Shown here: positions 29,931 through 30,456 of the stretch, one piece after another
How the letters are laid out: each line of letters starts with the position of its first letter
Numbering within the stretch: the stretch's first letter is position 1
Source: a virus
DNA length: 30,456 bases
Virus record (IMG/VR): IMGVR_UViG_3300006086_000508
Location: 1 to 30,456 of that record
Direction: 5' to 3' (one strand)
Made by a program: the position numbers and the translations under genes
The notes under the pieces: model-generated
What the model saw: the letters and a program-made list of their open reading frames with translations, nothing else
Databases searched by the model: none
What the model was told of the DNA's origin: nothing

Positions 29931-30122
29931 GGGCGCGAATCAGGTGATGTAGTGGGTGACGTAAGTGAATGGCTGGGTGACGTAAGTAGTGTGGGTTTAA
30001 ATGTCTGGCTGGCCGGTTGCCAGAAACCTGATTTCCTTTTTCGAAAAGCCTGACAGCCATCCAGATTCAATCATTAAGACAGCCTTATCTGACCCCCCAG
30101 GATTGCAGTACAAAAACAAGCC
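29931..30122. other. Host intergenic region with a 13-bp direct repeat
   Basis: No gene is seen here. GGGTGACGTAAGT occurs at 29954-29966 and again at 29975-29987, a 21-bp period (two helical turns), with a degenerate copy (AGGTGATGTAGT) at 29942-29953. An apparent minus-strand open frame across this stretch and the att core is a translation of the tRNA fragment and not a gene. Confidence 0.5.
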
Positions 30123-30338
30123 ATGAGTTTCGACGATTCCATTCAGCAATTGCGTAATGAGCAACTCGCGCGCCGGTCCGATACAGAACGCTTCATCAGT
30201 GTTAAGACTCTATTTGAACAGCTCAAACAGCGTTATCCAGATCAGAGCTACAACGCCCTGTGCCTTTTAGCGCTGAAAAAGTATCGACGTTCAGAGCATC
30301 AGCCTTCGCTGTATTGGTTTAGATATGAAAGCTGGTAT
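30123..30338 (+). pseudogene. Host gene truncated by an IS3-family element
   Basis: An open frame starts MSFDDSIQQLRNEQLARRSD and continues through FISVKTLFEQLKQRYPDQSY and ALKKYRRSEHQPSLYWFRYE for 72 codons, where the IS end begins. The frame then runs on into the IS without stopping before the window edge, which adds meaningless residues. I do not recognise the protein; the visible part is helical and rich in Q, R and Y, with no motif I can name. No strong ribosome binding site precedes the ATG. The rest of the gene, if present, should lie beyond the IS. Confidence 0.5.
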
Positions 30339-30456
30339 TGTAAACAGACCCGTTTTAGTTCCACACACTTTTTGAGATTTCCGGTTTCTCAGCCATCAGC
30401 CGATATTCTTCCGGCGTCAGGTTATTCAGGGATTCATGAGGCCGCTCGCTGTTGTA
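30339..30456 (-). mobile_element. IS3-family insertion sequence, partial
   Basis: The window's right end enters an insertion sequence. The probable terminal inverted repeat starts at 30339 (TGTAAACAGACCCG), 3 bp beyond the stop of the transposase reading into it from the right. The rest of the element is outside the window. The terminal TG and the short gap to the transposase stop are normal for the 3' end of IS3-family elements. Confidence 0.75.
30355..30456 (-). CDS. IS3-family transposase OrfB, C-terminal end (partial)
   Basis: The last 33 residues are visible: YNSERPHESLNNLTPEEYRL, then MAEKPEISKSVWN. The 'YN..RPH.SLN.LTPEEY' block is the conserved end of the rve-type integrase core of IS3-family OrfB (DDE transposase); the catalytic Glu lies upstream outside the window. 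The gene is cut only by the window edge. Confidence 0.9.
   Translation of the reverse strand, partial: YNSERPHESLNNLTPEEYRLMAEKPEISKSVWN

Noticed and set aside
29818-30070. Two minus-strand open frames across the att core, reading LNQRPSDYENG and PAGFEPATKRL.
   Set aside because: These are translations of the reverse of the tRNA 3' half, a well-known artefact in databases; no ribosome site or other support.
1-30456. CRISPR array, retron or toxin-antitoxin pair.
   Set aside because: No regularly spaced repeats, no reverse transcriptase, and no paired small genes with recognisable toxin or antitoxin features were seen.

Overview
The window is almost entirely one integrated temperate phage (prophage) of the P2 superfamily. 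It has the gene content and order of HP1-type phages (DUF2586 sheath, DUF2597 tube, lysis genes inserted after the tube gene, DUF2590 before baseplate J) and a 186/P2-like control module. The host is most likely a member of the Enterobacterales. The evidence is an attachment site made of the 3' half of a tRNA-Ile2(CAU) gene matching the E. coli sequence as I recall it, an enterobacterial-type LexA box, and an IS3-family transposase tail in the flanking DNA. I cannot name the genus with confidence.

Layout from left to right. (1) 1-1870 is an AT-rich accessory (moron) region: an Abi_C-type gene on +, and on - a membrane-anchored DUF4760-like gene and a 54-residue microprotein gene. The microprotein has its own extended -10 promoter and hairpin terminator, and a perfect hairpin separates the convergent Abi and DUF4760 genes. 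(2) 1871-2251 is non-coding and ends in the terminator of the late operon; it is a candidate home for the cos site. (3) 2252-19115 (-) is one long late operon, read right to left: scaffold/protease, capsid, small terminase, head completion, tail completion R and S, sheath, tube, holin, M15 endolysin, nested spanins, tail assembly chaperone with a frameshift extension, tape measure, DUF2590, baseplate J, tail protein I, tail fibre, fibre assembly, two HP1-type baseplate proteins, and a hub/spike fusion. (4) 19301-22421 (+) is the divergent operon: terminase ATPase, portal, and an Ogr/Delta zinc-finger late activator. (5) 22418-22615 (-) is a small gene behind a perfect LexA box. (6) 22733-27437 (-) is the early lytic operon, read right to left: Cox-like, CII-like, a 50-residue protein, several small genes, DUF3850, and the rolling-circle replication protein A. 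(7) 27546-29801 (+) is the lysogeny operon: CI repressor, a PH-SHOCT protein, and integrase. (8) 29839-29883 is the attachment site and tRNA fragment. (9) 29884-30456 is host DNA, with a gene interrupted by an IS3-family element.

How it works together (partly inferred): CI and Cox/CII form the lysis-lysogeny switch around 27438-27545. CI shows no self-cleaving peptidase domain, so the SOS-controlled gene at 22418-22615 is the obvious candidate for coupling DNA damage to induction. Replication protein A amplifies the genome, the Ogr-like protein would switch on the late operon, and integrase plus Cox handle entry and exit at the tRNA. The intact tRNA and the left prophage end must lie to the left of position 1, because only the displaced 3' half is seen on the integrase side.
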